This document shows positions 18,950 to 27,937 of a stretch of DNA of 64,000 nucleotides, piece by piece. Made by a program: the position numbers and the translations under genes. The stretch's first letter is position 1; every line of letters starts with the position of its first letter. The DNA comes from Lachnospiraceae bacterium. Its GTDB lineage: Bacteria > Bacillota > Clostridia > Lachnospirales > Lachnospiraceae. Below the pieces are notes generated by a model. The model did no database searches and was not told where the DNA came from. It saw only the letters and a program-made list of their open reading frames with translations. Location: the NCBI GenBank assembly GCA_015057445.1, contig SVEI01000001.1:124001-188000 (forward strand), written 5' to 3'.

Positions 18950-20602
18950 TTAAACCAATTTTCCAGCTCTAACTAAAGCTGCATCAATATTCTCACAGAA
19001 ATTTTCTGCTCCTATCTTCTCAGCAAAACCAGCCTTCTCCATAACCTTCATAGGCTGTTCATTAACATGTGACAAAAGAACTGTTACATCCTTCTTCTTA
19101 CACTTATCATATACCTTCTCTAAGGACTGTAATGCTGTAATATCCATAGCTGGTACACTTCTCATACGAAGAATAAGCACCCTAGTATCATCCTTAACTG
19201 AAATATTAAGGAAATTATCAGCAACACCAAAGAACATAGGTCCATCAATTTCATATACAAGAGTGCCTTCTGGCACAGTCTTTAATGCAATATGCATAGG
19301 ATCATTTTCCTCGCTGTCATCCTCACCATCTCTATAAGTCCATCCTCTAATAGAAGAAACATCTGACATTCTCTTAATGAACAATAAAGCTGTAAGAATA
19401 AGTCCAAATTCTATAGCTACAACAAGGTCAAAAATTACAGTAAGTAAAAATGTAACAAGTAAAATTGCAACATCACTCTTAGGTGCATGCTTAATCAGGT
19501 GGAAAAATTCTTTCCATTCTCCCATATTATAAGCAACGACAATAAGTATTGCCGCAAGTGTTGTCATAGGAATAAGAGCTGCTAAAGGCATAAATAACTT
19601 AAGTATAAGTAAAAGTGTTAATGCATGAACCATACCTGCAATAGGAGTACGACCACCATTTTTAACATTGGCAGCAGTTCTTGCAATTGCACCTGTAGCT
19701 GGAATACCGCCAAAAATACCTGATGCAATATTACCGACACCCTGTCCTATAAGCTCCATATTTGATCTATGTCTGCTATTAATCATACCATCCGATACAA
19801 CACAAGATAAAAGTGATTCAATTCCAGCAAGTATAGCTATAGTAAATGCACTTGACATAAGCTTTCCTATCATATCCATATTTACATCTGGTATTGATGG
19901 TTTAGGTAGGGATGAAGATAATTCTCCATAAACACTACCAATTGTAGCTGTTTCAAGGGGAGTAAATTTAACCAATAGAGTTGCCACAATAATTGCAACT
20001 AATGAACCTGGAACAACCTTAGATATCTTTGGCATTATAATAAGTATAATAAGAGAAATTACGCCAACTATAACTGTGTCTCTATCAACAGTTGTAATAA
20101 CCTTGGCATATTCTTTACATTTTTCAATAAATTCTGCAGGTACAGAACCCATTTCAAGCCCTAGAAAGTCCTTAATCTGCCCCGCAAATATTCCAATTGC
20201 AACACCGGCAGTAAAACCACATGTAATAGTATATGGAATATATTTAATCAAGCTACCAAACTTGAAAATACCCATAAGTATAAGCATGATACCAGCCATA
20301 ATTGTGGCAATGGTAAGACCTGCCATACCAAATTCTGTAACAATACCATAAATTATTACTACAAATGCAGCAGTAGGTCCACCAATCTGAACTCTACTAC
20401 CACCTAAAAACGATATAAAAAATCCTGCAAATATGGCTGTGTAAAGTCCCTGTTCAGGGCTAACTCCTGATGCAATAGCTAGAGCAATAGAAAGCGGCAA
20501 TGCAATTATCGCAACTATTATACCTGCAATAATATCCTTAAATAATTGATTCTTGTTATATGTTTTCATGACAGAAAACAGTTTTGGCTTTAGTTTATTC
20601 AT
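18950..20602 (-). CDS. SulP family anion transporter with STAS domain
   Basis: This 550-residue protein is a SLC26/SulP transporter. The membrane domain has IIVAIIALPLSIALAIASGVSPEQGLYTAIFAGF and GPTAAFVVIIYGIV, and later ELIGQGVGNIASGIFGGIPATGAIARTAANVKNGGRTPIAGMVHA, all family signatures. A C-terminal STAS domain covers about residues 430-545 (LVYEIDGPMFFGVADNFL to the end). Substrates of the family include sulfate, bicarbonate and dicarboxylates; the substrate here cannot be read from the sequence. Its start lies 6 nt after the miaB stop, so it is probably co-transcribed with miaB. Confidence 0.93.
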   Translation of the reverse strand: MNKLKPKLFSVMKTYNKNQLFKDIIAGIIVAIIALPLSIALAIASGVSPEQGLYTAIFAGFFISFLGGSRVQIGGPTAAFVVIIYGIVTEFGMAGLTIATIMAGIMLILMGIFKFGSLIKYIPYTITCGFTAGVAIGIFAGQIKDFLGLEMGSVPAEFIEKCKEYAKVITTVDRDTVIVGVISLIILIIMPKISKVVPGSLVAIIVATLLVKFTPLETATIGSVYGELSSSLPKPSIPDVNMDMIGKLMSSAFTIAILAGIESLLSCVVSDGMINSRHRSNMELIGQGVGNIASGIFGGIPATGAIARTAANVKNGGRTPIAGMVHALTLLLILKLFMPLAALIPMTTLAAILIVVAYNMGEWKEFFHLIKHAPKSDVAILLVTFLLTVIFDLVVAIEFGLILTALLFIKRMSDVSSIRGWTYRDGEDDSEENDPMHIALKTVPEGTLVYEIDGPMFFGVADNFLNISVKDDTRVLILRMRSVPAMDITALQSLEKVYDKCKKKDVTVLLSHVNEQPMKVMEKAGFAEKIGAENFCENIDAALVRAGKLV

Positions 20603-20608
20603 AATTCT

Positions 20609-22057
20609 TTATAACTCTCTTTCTCCCAAATAATAAAATCCTTTACAAGATAAAAGCTTAACAGGAATTATACTTCCTATCAAACTACTATCTCCCTTAA
20701 AATGTACAGTAATATTCTCCTCTGTACGTCCTGTGACAAGTTCTTTATCCTGATGATTAATCTCTTCAACAAGAACGTCTTTAATCACATTTTCATATCT
20801 ACCAACTCTTTTATAGGAAATCTCATTAACCGTAGCAAGAAGCCTATTAAATCTTTCTTTAACTTCACTTTCCGGAACTTGATTATCCATAATGGAAGCT
20901 GGTGTTCCCGTTCGTTTTGAATATATGAATGTATACGCCTGATCATATTCTACCTTTTTTACTACATCCAATGTCTCTAAGAAATCTTCCTCCGACTCAC
21001 CCGGAAAACCAACAATAATATCTGTAGTAATAGATACATCCGGCATAGCTTGTCTAATTTTTTCTACCAAATCAAGATATTGTTCTTTGGTATATCTTCT
21101 ATTCATCTTACCAAGTATATCAGTAGATCCAGACTGAACAGGCAGATGAATATGTTTACACACTTTAGGTTCCCTAGCCATAACTTGAATAAGTTCATCG
21201 GACAAATCCTTAGGATGACTAGTCATAAATCTGACTCTTTCAATACCATCTATCTGACACACCATAGTAAGAAGCTCCGGAAATGTTACTTTTTCATTTT
21301 CGGGTACTCTAACAATTTTTCCATCTTCATAATTATATATCTGACCATAGGAATTAACATTTTGTCCAAGAAGCATAACTTCTTTTACACCTTTTGTGGA
21401 TATGTCTCTAATCTCCGCAAGAATATCTTCTGCAGGTCTACTTTTTTCTCTTCCTCTAACATAAGGCACGATGCAATAACTACAAAAATTATTACATCCG
21501 TACATAATGTTTACACCTGATTTGAAAGAATATTTTCTCTTCTGTGGTAGTTTCTCTACAGTATCATAGCTTTTATCCAATATTTCAAAGATTCTCTCTC
21601 CTGTTGATAACCTATTGAATATAAGCTCTGCCAATTTATAAATATTGTGGGTACCAAACACTATATCAACAATCTTATACTTTGACTTTATAGTTTCAAC
21701 AACATGTGGTTCCTGCATCATACACCCACACAAAGCAATAATCATATTTGGCTTTTTCTTTTTTAAACTTTTAAGATGCCCTAGGTGACCGTACAGTTTT
21801 TTGTTAGCATTCTCTCTTACTGTACAGGTATTAAATATTACAAAATCAGCATTCTCGCCTTCCACTTCCTCAAAACCAATCATTTCAAGAATACCTTTTA
21901 ATTTATCAGAATCATGAGCATTCATCTGACAACCAAAGGTTACAACGGAATATGTCATAACATCTTTGTTCTTTTTTAACTCAAGAACTAATTCCTTACA
22001 TCTATCCATGTAATAATATTGTCTATCCGGCTCCATAACCGGTACACTATTATGCAT
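20609..22057 (-). CDS. miaB: tRNA 2-methylthio-N6-dimethylallyladenosine methylthiotransferase MiaB
   Basis: This 482-residue radical SAM enzyme adds the 2-methylthio group to i6A37 of tRNA. The N-terminal UPF0004 domain has three cysteines (VTFGCQMN, FNTCTVREN, ALCGCMMQE). The radical SAM CxxxCxxC motif is in YGCNNFCSYCIVPYVRG, and a TRAM domain ends the protein. It acts after MiaA, encoded nearby. A good sigma-A type promoter lies at 22105-22133. Confidence 0.97.
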   Translation of the reverse strand: MHNSVPVMEPDRQYYYMDRCKELVLELKKNKDVMTYSVVTFGCQMNAHDSDKLKGILEMIGFEEVEGENADFVIFNTCTVRENANKKLYGHLGHLKSLKKKKPNMIIALCGCMMQEPHVVETIKSKYKIVDIVFGTHNIYKLAELIFNRLSTGERIFEILDKSYDTVEKLPQKRKYSFKSGVNIMYGCNNFCSYCIVPYVRGREKSRPAEDILAEIRDISTKGVKEVMLLGQNVNSYGQIYNYEDGKIVRVPENEKVTFPELLTMVCQIDGIERVRFMTSHPKDLSDELIQVMAREPKVCKHIHLPVQSGSTDILGKMNRRYTKEQYLDLVEKIRQAMPDVSITTDIIVGFPGESEEDFLETLDVVKKVEYDQAYTFIYSKRTGTPASIMDNQVPESEVKERFNRLLATVNEISYKRVGRYENVIKDVLVEEINHQDKELVTGRTEENITVHFKGDSSLIGSIIPVKLLSCKGFYYLGEREL

Positions 22058-22104
22058 AAAGTAAAACCCTTTCTAAATTAATCTTATAAATCAATAACTA
22101 AATA

Positions 22105-22133
22105 ATTATATGATACTTGATTGGAATTTTCAA
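22105..22133 (-). promoter_or_regulatory. Predicted promoter of miaB-SulP
   Basis: On the minus strand TTGAAA (22128-22133) and a perfect TATAAT (22105-22110) are separated by 17 nt. The ATG of miaB lies about 48 nt further. No other start is available for this transcript. Confidence 0.65.
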
Positions 22134-22202
22134 CATAAAGGGTTAACAATTTTAATAAGAAAATACATCAAATATGATACATATGTAATAAATACAAAAG
22201 GA

Positions 22203-22231
22203 GGGCTGGCTTATAAAAAACAAGCCAGCCC
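22203..22231 (-). terminator. Predicted terminator of the YneA-like gene
   Basis: The inverted repeat GGGCTGGCTT/AAGCCAGCCC has a perfect 10-bp stem and a 9-nt loop, and is followed on the minus strand by a TTTT tract. It lies 26 nt after the stop codon of the LysM gene. Confidence 0.75.
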
Positions 22232-22256
22232 AAGGTATGGAAAATTATGTTAAACC

Positions 22257-22577
22257 CTACGGTGCATAGTATGGCACCACAAGAGTTGCACCACTAAAAA
22301 TAATATCATCAGTTAATCCATTAAGTTCTCGTATCTCATCAACATAAACCTCTAAAGATGAATATTCTTCTGAAATATAGGTATCAGCTATAGTCCAAAG
22401 TGTATCTCCATCACATATTTCAATACATATAAAATACTTTTGATTAGATGTAGAAGCACTTACTTTACCACTATCATTAAAATTACTCAAAAAACATACT
22501 CCAATTATTATCATCATACATAAACAAGCAACTGTTAATTTAAAATTATTATGAATAAAACCAAATATTCTTTCCAT
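22257..22577 (-). CDS. YneA-like SOS cell-division suppressor, LysM protein
   Basis: This 106-residue protein has one N-terminal membrane segment (about residues 11-30) and a C-terminal LysM domain (FICIEICDGDTLWTIADTY to GATLVVPYY). Length and layout match B. subtilis YneA, a membrane-anchored LysM protein induced by DNA damage that delays division. The frame is open to 22610, but AGAGGAG lies just before the ATG at 22577. The promoter carries LexA-type boxes (22613-22682), which supports the assignment independently of sequence similarity. Unlike in Bacillus, lexA is not the divergent neighbour. Direct sequence identity to YneA is low by eye, so the name is by architecture and regulation. 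Confidence 0.72.
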   Translation of the reverse strand: MERIFGFIHNNFKLTVACLCMMIIIGVCFLSNFNDSGKVSASTSNQKYFICIEICDGDTLWTIADTYISEEYSSLEVYVDEIRELNGLTDDIIFSGATLVVPYYAP

Positions 22578-22612
22578 ATTGTATACTCCTCTCAAATCTC
22601 TATGGGACAAAC

Positions 22613-22682
22613 CGAACTTTTGTTCTGTTAATAATATAACTCACGAACAAACGTTTGTCAATAGTTTTCAGAACAATTGTTC
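22613..22682 (-). promoter_or_regulatory. SOS promoter with three LexA-type boxes
   Basis: On the minus strand TTGACA (22656-22661) and TATATT (22633-22638) are 17 nt apart. Three GAAC-N4-GTTC-like sites lie here: CGAACTTTTGTTCT at 22613-22626, CGAACAAACGTTTG at 22644-22657 and GAACAATTGTTC at 22671-22682. The middle one sits in the spacer and overlaps the -35, where bound LexA would block polymerase. The Firmicute LexA consensus is CGAACRNRYGTTYC. Centre spacings are about 31 and 26 bp. Confidence 0.8.
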
Positions 22683-22777
22683 GTTTTTTTGAAATTATAT
22701 GTACACTTAATTTTCATATTAATAAAATACTACTCCATAAGTACAATAAACATCCCTTATTATTACTGAATCTATAC

Positions 22778-22807
22778 TTTACACTATTATTTTCCCTATG
22801 ATATACT
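22778..22807 (+). promoter_or_regulatory. Predicted promoter of the TtcA-like gene
   Basis: TTTACA (22778-22783) and TATACT (22802-22807) are separated by 18 nt. They lie about 35 nt upstream of the ATG at 22843 and nearly 100 nt from the nearest LexA-type box, so this gene need not be SOS controlled. Confidence 0.5.
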
Positions 22808-22842
22808 ACAAAATGTATTTTATTTTCTATCTAGGAGGAATT

Positions 22843-23577
22843 ATGAAATTACAAAAATTATTAAGTCACACAAGACGTGCTATAGATACATACCAAATGA
22901 TTGATGATGGGGATAAAATTGCTATTGGTATTTCCGGTGGTAAAGATAGTTTGGCACTTCTCTACGGAATGGCTCACTTAAGAAGATTTTATCCTAAGAA
23001 GTTTGACATAATTGCAATTACTATAGACCTTGGTTATCCAGGCTTTCACACTGAAGAAATTACAGAACTATGTAAAGAGCTTGATGTTCCATACTATGTA
23101 GAAAAAACTGAAATATACGATATAATATTTAATTACAGAAAAGAAACTAACCCATGTTCGCTTTGCGCAAAAATGCGTAAAGGTGCACTTAACGATAAGA
23201 TAAAAGAATTAGGATGTAATAAATTTGCATATGCACATCACAAAGACGACATAATTGAAACTTTTTTTATGTCTCTAATATTTGAAGGTAGAATTCATAC
23301 CTTCTCACCTGTAACATATTTAGATAGAAGCAAACTAACTATGATTAGACCACTAATGTTTTGTAACGAAGGAGAAATTGCCGCTTTTGAACGTGATATG
23401 AATCTACCGGTTGTAACAGCCAAATGTCCAGCGGATGGATTTACAAAGCGGGAATATGCCAAACAACATATTAAGAATCTTGAGAAAGAAAATCCTGGAT
23501 GTAAAGAAAAGATATTTGCAGCCATATGTAATGCAAATCTTGACGGATGGCCAGAACCAATAAATAGACAACGATAA
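22843..23577 (+). CDS. TtcA-like PP-loop tRNA thiolation enzyme
   Basis: This 244-residue protein is an N-type ATP pyrophosphatase of the TtcA/TtuA group. The PP-loop is IGISGGKDSLALL, followed by the family CxxC in NPCSLCAKMRKG and a third cysteine in VTAKCPADG, the ligands for an iron-sulfur cluster in TtcA. HHKDDIIETFFMSLIFEGR is also characteristic. TtcA makes 2-thiocytidine at position 32 of some tRNAs; whether this homologue has that target is unproven. The frame is open to 22798, but AGGAGG precedes the ATG at 22843. It is the only plus-strand gene in the first 38 kb. Confidence 0.85.
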   Translation: MKLQKLLSHTRRAIDTYQMIDDGDKIAIGISGGKDSLALLYGMAHLRRFYPKKFDIIAITIDLGYPGFHTEEITELCKELDVPYYVEKTEIYDIIFNYRKETNPCSLCAKMRKGALNDKIKELGCNKFAYAHHKDDIIETFFMSLIFEGRIHTFSPVTYLDRSKLTMIRPLMFCNEGEIAAFERDMNLPVVTAKCPADGFTKREYAKQHIKNLEKENPGCKEKIFAAICNANLDGWPEPINRQR

Positions 23578-23580
23578 AAC

Positions 23581-23614
23581 AAGAAACCTGAGTGCACTAA
23601 CACTCAGGTTTCTT
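23581..23614. terminator. Bidirectional terminator between convergent genes
   Basis: A perfect 14-bp stem, AAGAAACCTGAGTG with its complement, encloses a 6-nt loop, CACTAA. It lies just after the TtcA-like stop and overlaps the 3' end of recU, whose TAG stop codon lies inside the loop. Confidence 0.85.
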
Positions 23615-24145
23615 ATTTCTATTACTCAAATCAAGCTGTAACCCCTTAAGATAATGAACCAATGCTCCAGACTCACTTTTTATAAAATAGTCAGGATTTA
23701 GCTCATCATACGTAAAATATTTAGGATATCCTTCATTCACTCTATCTAGGTAATGTAGTAGTTCTGAAAACCTCATATAGTAGAACTGATTTTTATGAGT
23801 AAACATCACTATCAAAAAACTAATTCCGTCCTGCTTCTCAAAATCTCTCATAAACTCAATCTGATGTTCATGAATATTTCTTAGTGAAAACTTATCAACA
23901 GCACATTCTTTGGCATCAAAACATACAGGTACACCTTGAACAACTCCTATGTAATCAACTGTTGAATCCTTTTCAAAATAAGCAAGAGATATATTACCAT
24001 TTTCTTTGTCTATTTTTACAGGGGTTATAGGTGTCGGGATCTTCTGAACAAGCCCAAGTCCTTTTTCTCTATATAGTTCATTAGTAATATTAATCAACTC
24101 TTCAAGTGTTGAGCCTCTTAATCCTCTAGAATTCCAGGTTGCCAT
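23597..24145 (-). CDS. recU: Holliday junction resolvase RecU
   Basis: This 182-residue protein starts MATWNSRGLRGSTLEELINITNELY and has the nuclease motif residues in STVDYIGVVQGVPVCFDAKEC, matching the D-x(n)-D-E-x-K restriction-like fold of RecU. FSLRNIHEHQIEFMRDF is also diagnostic. RecU resolves Holliday junctions in Firmicutes and works with RuvAB, encoded at 48906-50544. GAGAGGT precedes the ATG. The last codons lie within the terminator hairpin shared with the converging gene. Confidence 0.95.
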   Translation of the reverse strand: MATWNSRGLRGSTLEELINITNELYREKGLGLVQKIPTPITPVKIDKENGNISLAYFEKDSTVDYIGVVQGVPVCFDAKECAVDKFSLRNIHEHQIEFMRDFEKQDGISFLIVMFTHKNQFYYMRFSELLHYLDRVNEGYPKYFTYDELNPDYFIKSESGALVHYLKGLQLDLSNRNKKPEC

Positions 24146-24163
24146 AAAATACCTCTCTTATAC

Positions 24164-25189
24164 TTATAAAGCATCTTTAAGATCTAATCCTTCTCCCTTA
24201 CATATTTTAATAAAAATATCTGGTAATGGATCTGTAATTATAATATTTTTATCAAGCTGCACAATTCCAGCATGTAGCAAATGATTTGATAGTTTGTACT
24301 TTTCTCTCATGTATGAATTATATGACTTATCTCCATACTTTATATCTCCAGCCATAGGATAACCAAGATATTTCAAATGAGCTCTAATTTGATGGGACTT
24401 TCCTGTAATAAGCTTAATCTTAAGTAAAGTACTACTGCCATTTGTTGCTATAGGAATAAACTCTGTCATTATTTCATAATATTTTTTTAAATTTAAGTCA
24501 TCTTGAGAACTCAACAGGTCATACTCTCCCTTAGATATAACCTTTGAAAGATTTTTATCATTATCTTTATTAATATATGCTTTACATATTGTTCTATTTT
24601 TAAACTGACCTTTGACTATAGTGAAATAATACTTATTTAGACTTCTATCCTTTAGAACACTTGAAAGATGTTGACTACCTTTTAAAGTAATGCCTGCCAA
24701 TATAATTCCTGAAGTATTCTTATCTAATCTATTACACACAGAAGGCTTAAAAGTATCACTATGAGCGTATCCTTCATGATTTGAAATATAATCAACTATG
24801 GCTTCATTTATTGAATAGTCATCCTTATTAGCTTTTTGAGATAAAATGCCTGTATCTTTATGGACAGCCATAATGTCCTGATCTTCATATAAAATCTTTA
24901 ATTTCCTTGATAAATCAGCTACCCACTTAACACTTCCAGAAGATGAACCATTTGATGAACTACTAGCTGAGTTTCTAAAATTATTTATAGTGTCGTCCGA
25001 TAAGTATAACTTAACACTATCTCCTGCCATAAGGATTTCATCACCTTTAGCCTTCTTATCATTTAAAACAATATTCTTTTTTCTTAACATTTTATATACA
25101 AAAGAAGAAGGTGCTTGATTCAAATATTTCAAAAGAAATTTATTAAGTCTTTGACCAGAATCCACATTCTTTATATTAATCTCAACCAT
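24164..25189 (-). CDS. RluA-family RNA pseudouridine synthase
   Basis: This 341-residue protein has an N-terminal S4-like RNA-binding domain (INIKNVDSGQRLNKFLLKYLNQAP) and a catalytic domain with the RluA motif CNRLDKNTSGIILAG, containing the catalytic aspartate. The later GKSHQIRAHLKYLGYPMAGDIKYGD is also diagnostic. The target uridine cannot be assigned. The start at 25189 overlaps the region just after the upstream gene's stop codon and follows CAGGTG. Confidence 0.92.
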   Translation of the reverse strand: MVEINIKNVDSGQRLNKFLLKYLNQAPSSFVYKMLRKKNIVLNDKKAKGDEILMAGDSVKLYLSDDTINNFRNSASSSSNGSSSGSVKWVADLSRKLKILYEDQDIMAVHKDTGILSQKANKDDYSINEAIVDYISNHEGYAHSDTFKPSVCNRLDKNTSGIILAGITLKGSQHLSSVLKDRSLNKYYFTIVKGQFKNRTICKAYINKDNDKNLSKVISKGEYDLLSSQDDLNLKKYYEIMTEFIPIATNGSSTLLKIKLITGKSHQIRAHLKYLGYPMAGDIKYGDKSYNSYMREKYKLSNHLLHAGIVQLDKNIIITDPLPDIFIKICKGEGLDLKDAL

Positions 25190-25191
25190 AA

Positions 25192-25767
25192 TTACACACC
25201 TGTAGAAAGAATTTCCTCTCTAATATGCCTATCAATAAGCTTATTATTATCATTTGGTTCACTAACAGTATTTATCTTCTTAATATATTCATCAATACTA
25301 TCAAATACAGATACATTATATTTGTATTTGCCACCATTTATAGATGTCGCAATCCATTTTTCATATTCTTTTTTCTTATCTTTAAAATCCTTACTTAATA
25401 CCAATGCGTAGATCTTACCATTTTTAACCAACATAGAATGGTAAAACTTTACGCCTTCATATCTAGAAATTGTAATATCGAACAAAAGGCAACCATCCTT
25501 GCTCTTATAATTATTTGATATTTTTGCATGTTGATCGAAAGTAAGTGAATCAAACTTTGCCACGATTAAATATGCTATAATAAATTTTGCAAGTGGTAAT
25601 GAAAGCAATATAGCTATTATAATGATTACTCTAGACGTATCACCATACATAATTAAAGTTCCAATTACAACTGCCGCAATCATAATGGCTAAGATGGCCA
25701 CAACTAATAATTTTGATAATTTATAGGACTTTAAATATCCATATTCTCCTTTGTTAACCTTATTCAT
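25192..25767 (-). CDS. Hypothetical two-helix membrane protein
   Basis: I do not recognise a named family in this 191-residue protein. It has two strongly hydrophobic helices at about residues 19-40 and 47-70, separated by a short loop with an arginine. A soluble C-terminal domain of mixed alpha/beta character follows, with a central YEGVKFYHSMLVKNGKIYALVLSKDFK segment. It lies directly upstream of the RluA-type gene (2-nt gap) and downstream of the SDR gene. GGAGAG precedes the ATG. Co-transcription is likely; function is unknown. Confidence 0.7.
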   Translation of the reverse strand: MNKVNKGEYGYLKSYKLSKLLVVAILAIMIAAVVIGTLIMYGDTSRVIIIIAILLSLPLAKFIIAYLIVAKFDSLTFDQHAKISNNYKSKDGCLLFDITISRYEGVKFYHSMLVKNGKIYALVLSKDFKDKKKEYEKWIATSINGGKYKYNVSVFDSIDEYIKKINTVSEPNDNNKLIDRHIREEILSTGV

Positions 25768-25790
25768 CTTATCTCTCCATATTCAAGTAT

Positions 25791-26546
25791 TTAATCAACA
25801 AATTTTATCATAAGCTCATGAGGTAGAATTTTGCTAAGAACTCTAAAGGCTTTCATTGTAGTACCATATACGGACACAGATTTTCCATGAAAGCCATCTT
25901 TTAAGGCTAGTTCAACAACCTTTTCTGGCTTTGCCATTCCAAGTTTTTTATAAAACTTCGCACTGTGATGTTTTTCAGCAACATCAAAAAATTCTGTTTT
26001 AACAGGACCAGGGCAAACTGCAGTAACTGTAATATTCTTTCCCTTTAACTCTTTATTCAAAGCCCTTGACAAACTTAACACATAAGATTTTGTTGCTGCA
26101 TACGTGGCAAAGGAAGGTTGTGGCATAAACGCAGCTGACGATGCTATATTCCATATATTACCACGATTGCAATCCATATATGGCAATACAAAATCTATCA
26201 TTTTAGTAAGCCCTAAACAGTTAATCTTACACATTCCAACATTGTCTTCACTTATTTCTTCAAATTTACCAATAATTCCATATCCTGCAGAATTAACCAA
26301 TGCTCTTACTTGTGGTTTTTCCTGCATCAGAAGCATTTTAAATCTAATCATATCAGCATCATCGGATATATCATATTTTAATGGTCTTACTTTAACATTT
26401 GTAATTGTTTCTGCCAATTCTTCAAGTTTATCAAATCTTCTTGCGATTACCCATATTTCGTCTATAGTTTTAAACCTTTTACTTATCTGACACACAAATT
26501 CTCTTCCCATTCCAGAAGATGCACCTGTTACAATTGCAATTTTCAT
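25791..26546 (-). CDS. Short-chain dehydrogenase/reductase
   Basis: This 251-residue classical SDR binds NAD(P)H through IVTGASSGMGREF at the N-terminus. NSAGYG matches the NNAG motif, and the catalytic serine, tyrosine and lysine lie in NIASSAAFMPQPSFATYAATKSYV (S, YxxxK). PGPVKTEF follows. The substrate is unknown; similar proteins are annotated YqjQ/DltE-like. The frame opens at 26561, but GGAGG precedes the ATG at 26546, which shares a base with the stop codon of the upstream methyltransferase. Confidence 0.9.
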   Translation of the reverse strand: MKIAIVTGASSGMGREFVCQISKRFKTIDEIWVIARRFDKLEELAETITNVKVRPLKYDISDDADMIRFKMLLMQEKPQVRALVNSAGYGIIGKFEEISEDNVGMCKINCLGLTKMIDFVLPYMDCNRGNIWNIASSAAFMPQPSFATYAATKSYVLSLSRALNKELKGKNITVTAVCPGPVKTEFFDVAEKHHSAKFYKKLGMAKPEKVVELALKDGFHGKSVSVYGTTMKAFRVLSKILPHELMIKFVD

Positions 26547-27913
26547 CACATTAACCTCCAACCAGGTAAATACTTATTTTTTAACACTCCGTTATTAAGT
26601 TTACCCCAACCAAGTGGATATGAATCAACACATACTAAAACCCATCCATTTTTTCCTTCTGCTTCTACGGTCTCCCCTTTTAAATATTTGTTTACTCTAT
26701 CATCATCAGATGATAAGTTAACTATGTTTGAATAATCAGAAGAACTTAAACTCATAGCAAGAGATTGGCTTGGTTCAAATCTATTCTTCTTAACCTCTCC
26801 CAAATATAATCCACATCTCAGAATTCTAAGTCCTCTTACAGCAGGAAAAGACTCAGGAATATAATAAAGTTTATCTTGAGAAAGCTCCATACGATTAAAA
26901 TCAAACTTTTTATTAAATCCTTTAAAAAACTCCTCTGTTTCCTTGGTGAGTTTTGCTTTCTTTATTGGATAGCTCCCTGAATTACCTGTATTAACAGATA
27001 CTCCATCCTTTTTAACTAAGGCAACAAAATGTCCTTCACCTTCAATTTTGTGTGGCCAAAGTCTGGCACATTTTATCAAATCTTCGTTACCAGTTTCAGA
27101 CCATTCTGGATGCCCATCATCAAAGCCTTCATATTTGCTAAAATCACATATACTAAGACTATCATCTAAGCTAAGAAGATACTCAACAGACTTTTCATTC
27201 TCTAAAGGAGCAAATGTACAAGTGGAATATAATATTTTTCCACCTGGTTTTAACATTTTAACAACCTCTTTAAGAATACTAATCTGCAAATCACTAAAAA
27301 GCTGATTACCATTATTCTCCCATGCAGTAATCATTGAATTAGATTTTCTAAACATACCCTCACCGGAGCATGGGGCATCAATTAAAATCTTATCAAAATA
27401 TCCTGCAAATCGTTCTGATAATTTATAAGGTGCTTCACTTATAATAAGAGCATTAGTTGCGCCAAAAACTTCAAGATTCTTTAACAACGCCTTTGCTCTA
27501 GAAGCACTAATATCATTAGAAACCAGCACTCCTGTCCCACTTAGTTTTGCAGCAAGTTCTGTAGATTTTCCACCTGGTGCTGCACATATATCAAGTACTC
27601 TGTCACCTTCTTCGACTGGAATAACAGACGCAGGAGTCATAGCACTTGGTTCCTGAATGTAATAAAGTCCTGCATAATAATATGGATGTTTTGAGGGTTT
27701 ATCTAACTGTTCATCATAATAGAAACCATTGTCACACCATGGAACTGGTCTAAGATGAAATGGGTTAATTTTGAGAAACTCTTCAACACTAATCTTCATA
27801 GTATTAATTCTGATACCATGATACATAGGTTTATCTAAACATTTCTTATAGTCCTCAAAATCTTCCCCTAAAAGCCCTATCATATTGTCTTCAAATAACT
27901 TTGGTAATTCCAT
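26546..27913 (-). CDS. RsmF/NSUN-type rRNA cytosine-5 methyltransferase
   Basis: This 455-residue protein belongs to the NOP2/NSUN family of RNA m5C methyltransferases. The SAM-binding motif is VLDICAAPGGKSTELA. The two catalytic cysteines lie in IDAPCSGEGMFRK and YSTCTFAPLENE. The C-terminal 120 residues form the RsmF-type PUA-like domain, including YPLGWGKLNNGVLKNKYLPGWRL. 16S rRNA is the likely target. No clear Shine-Dalgarno is visible before the ATG at 27913, so the start is less certain. It follows hflX by 24 nt. Confidence 0.9.
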   Translation of the reverse strand: MELPKLFEDNMIGLLGEDFEDYKKCLDKPMYHGIRINTMKISVEEFLKINPFHLRPVPWCDNGFYYDEQLDKPSKHPYYYAGLYYIQEPSAMTPASVIPVEEGDRVLDICAAPGGKSTELAAKLSGTGVLVSNDISASRAKALLKNLEVFGATNALIISEAPYKLSERFAGYFDKILIDAPCSGEGMFRKSNSMITAWENNGNQLFSDLQISILKEVVKMLKPGGKILYSTCTFAPLENEKSVEYLLSLDDSLSICDFSKYEGFDDGHPEWSETGNEDLIKCARLWPHKIEGEGHFVALVKKDGVSVNTGNSGSYPIKKAKLTKETEEFFKGFNKKFDFNRMELSQDKLYYIPESFPAVRGLRILRCGLYLGEVKKNRFEPSQSLAMSLSSSDYSNIVNLSSDDDRVNKYLKGETVEAEGKNGWVLVCVDSYPLGWGKLNNGVLKNKYLPGWRLM

Positions 27914-27937
27914 ACAATAACATTAAGTACTAAAGCT

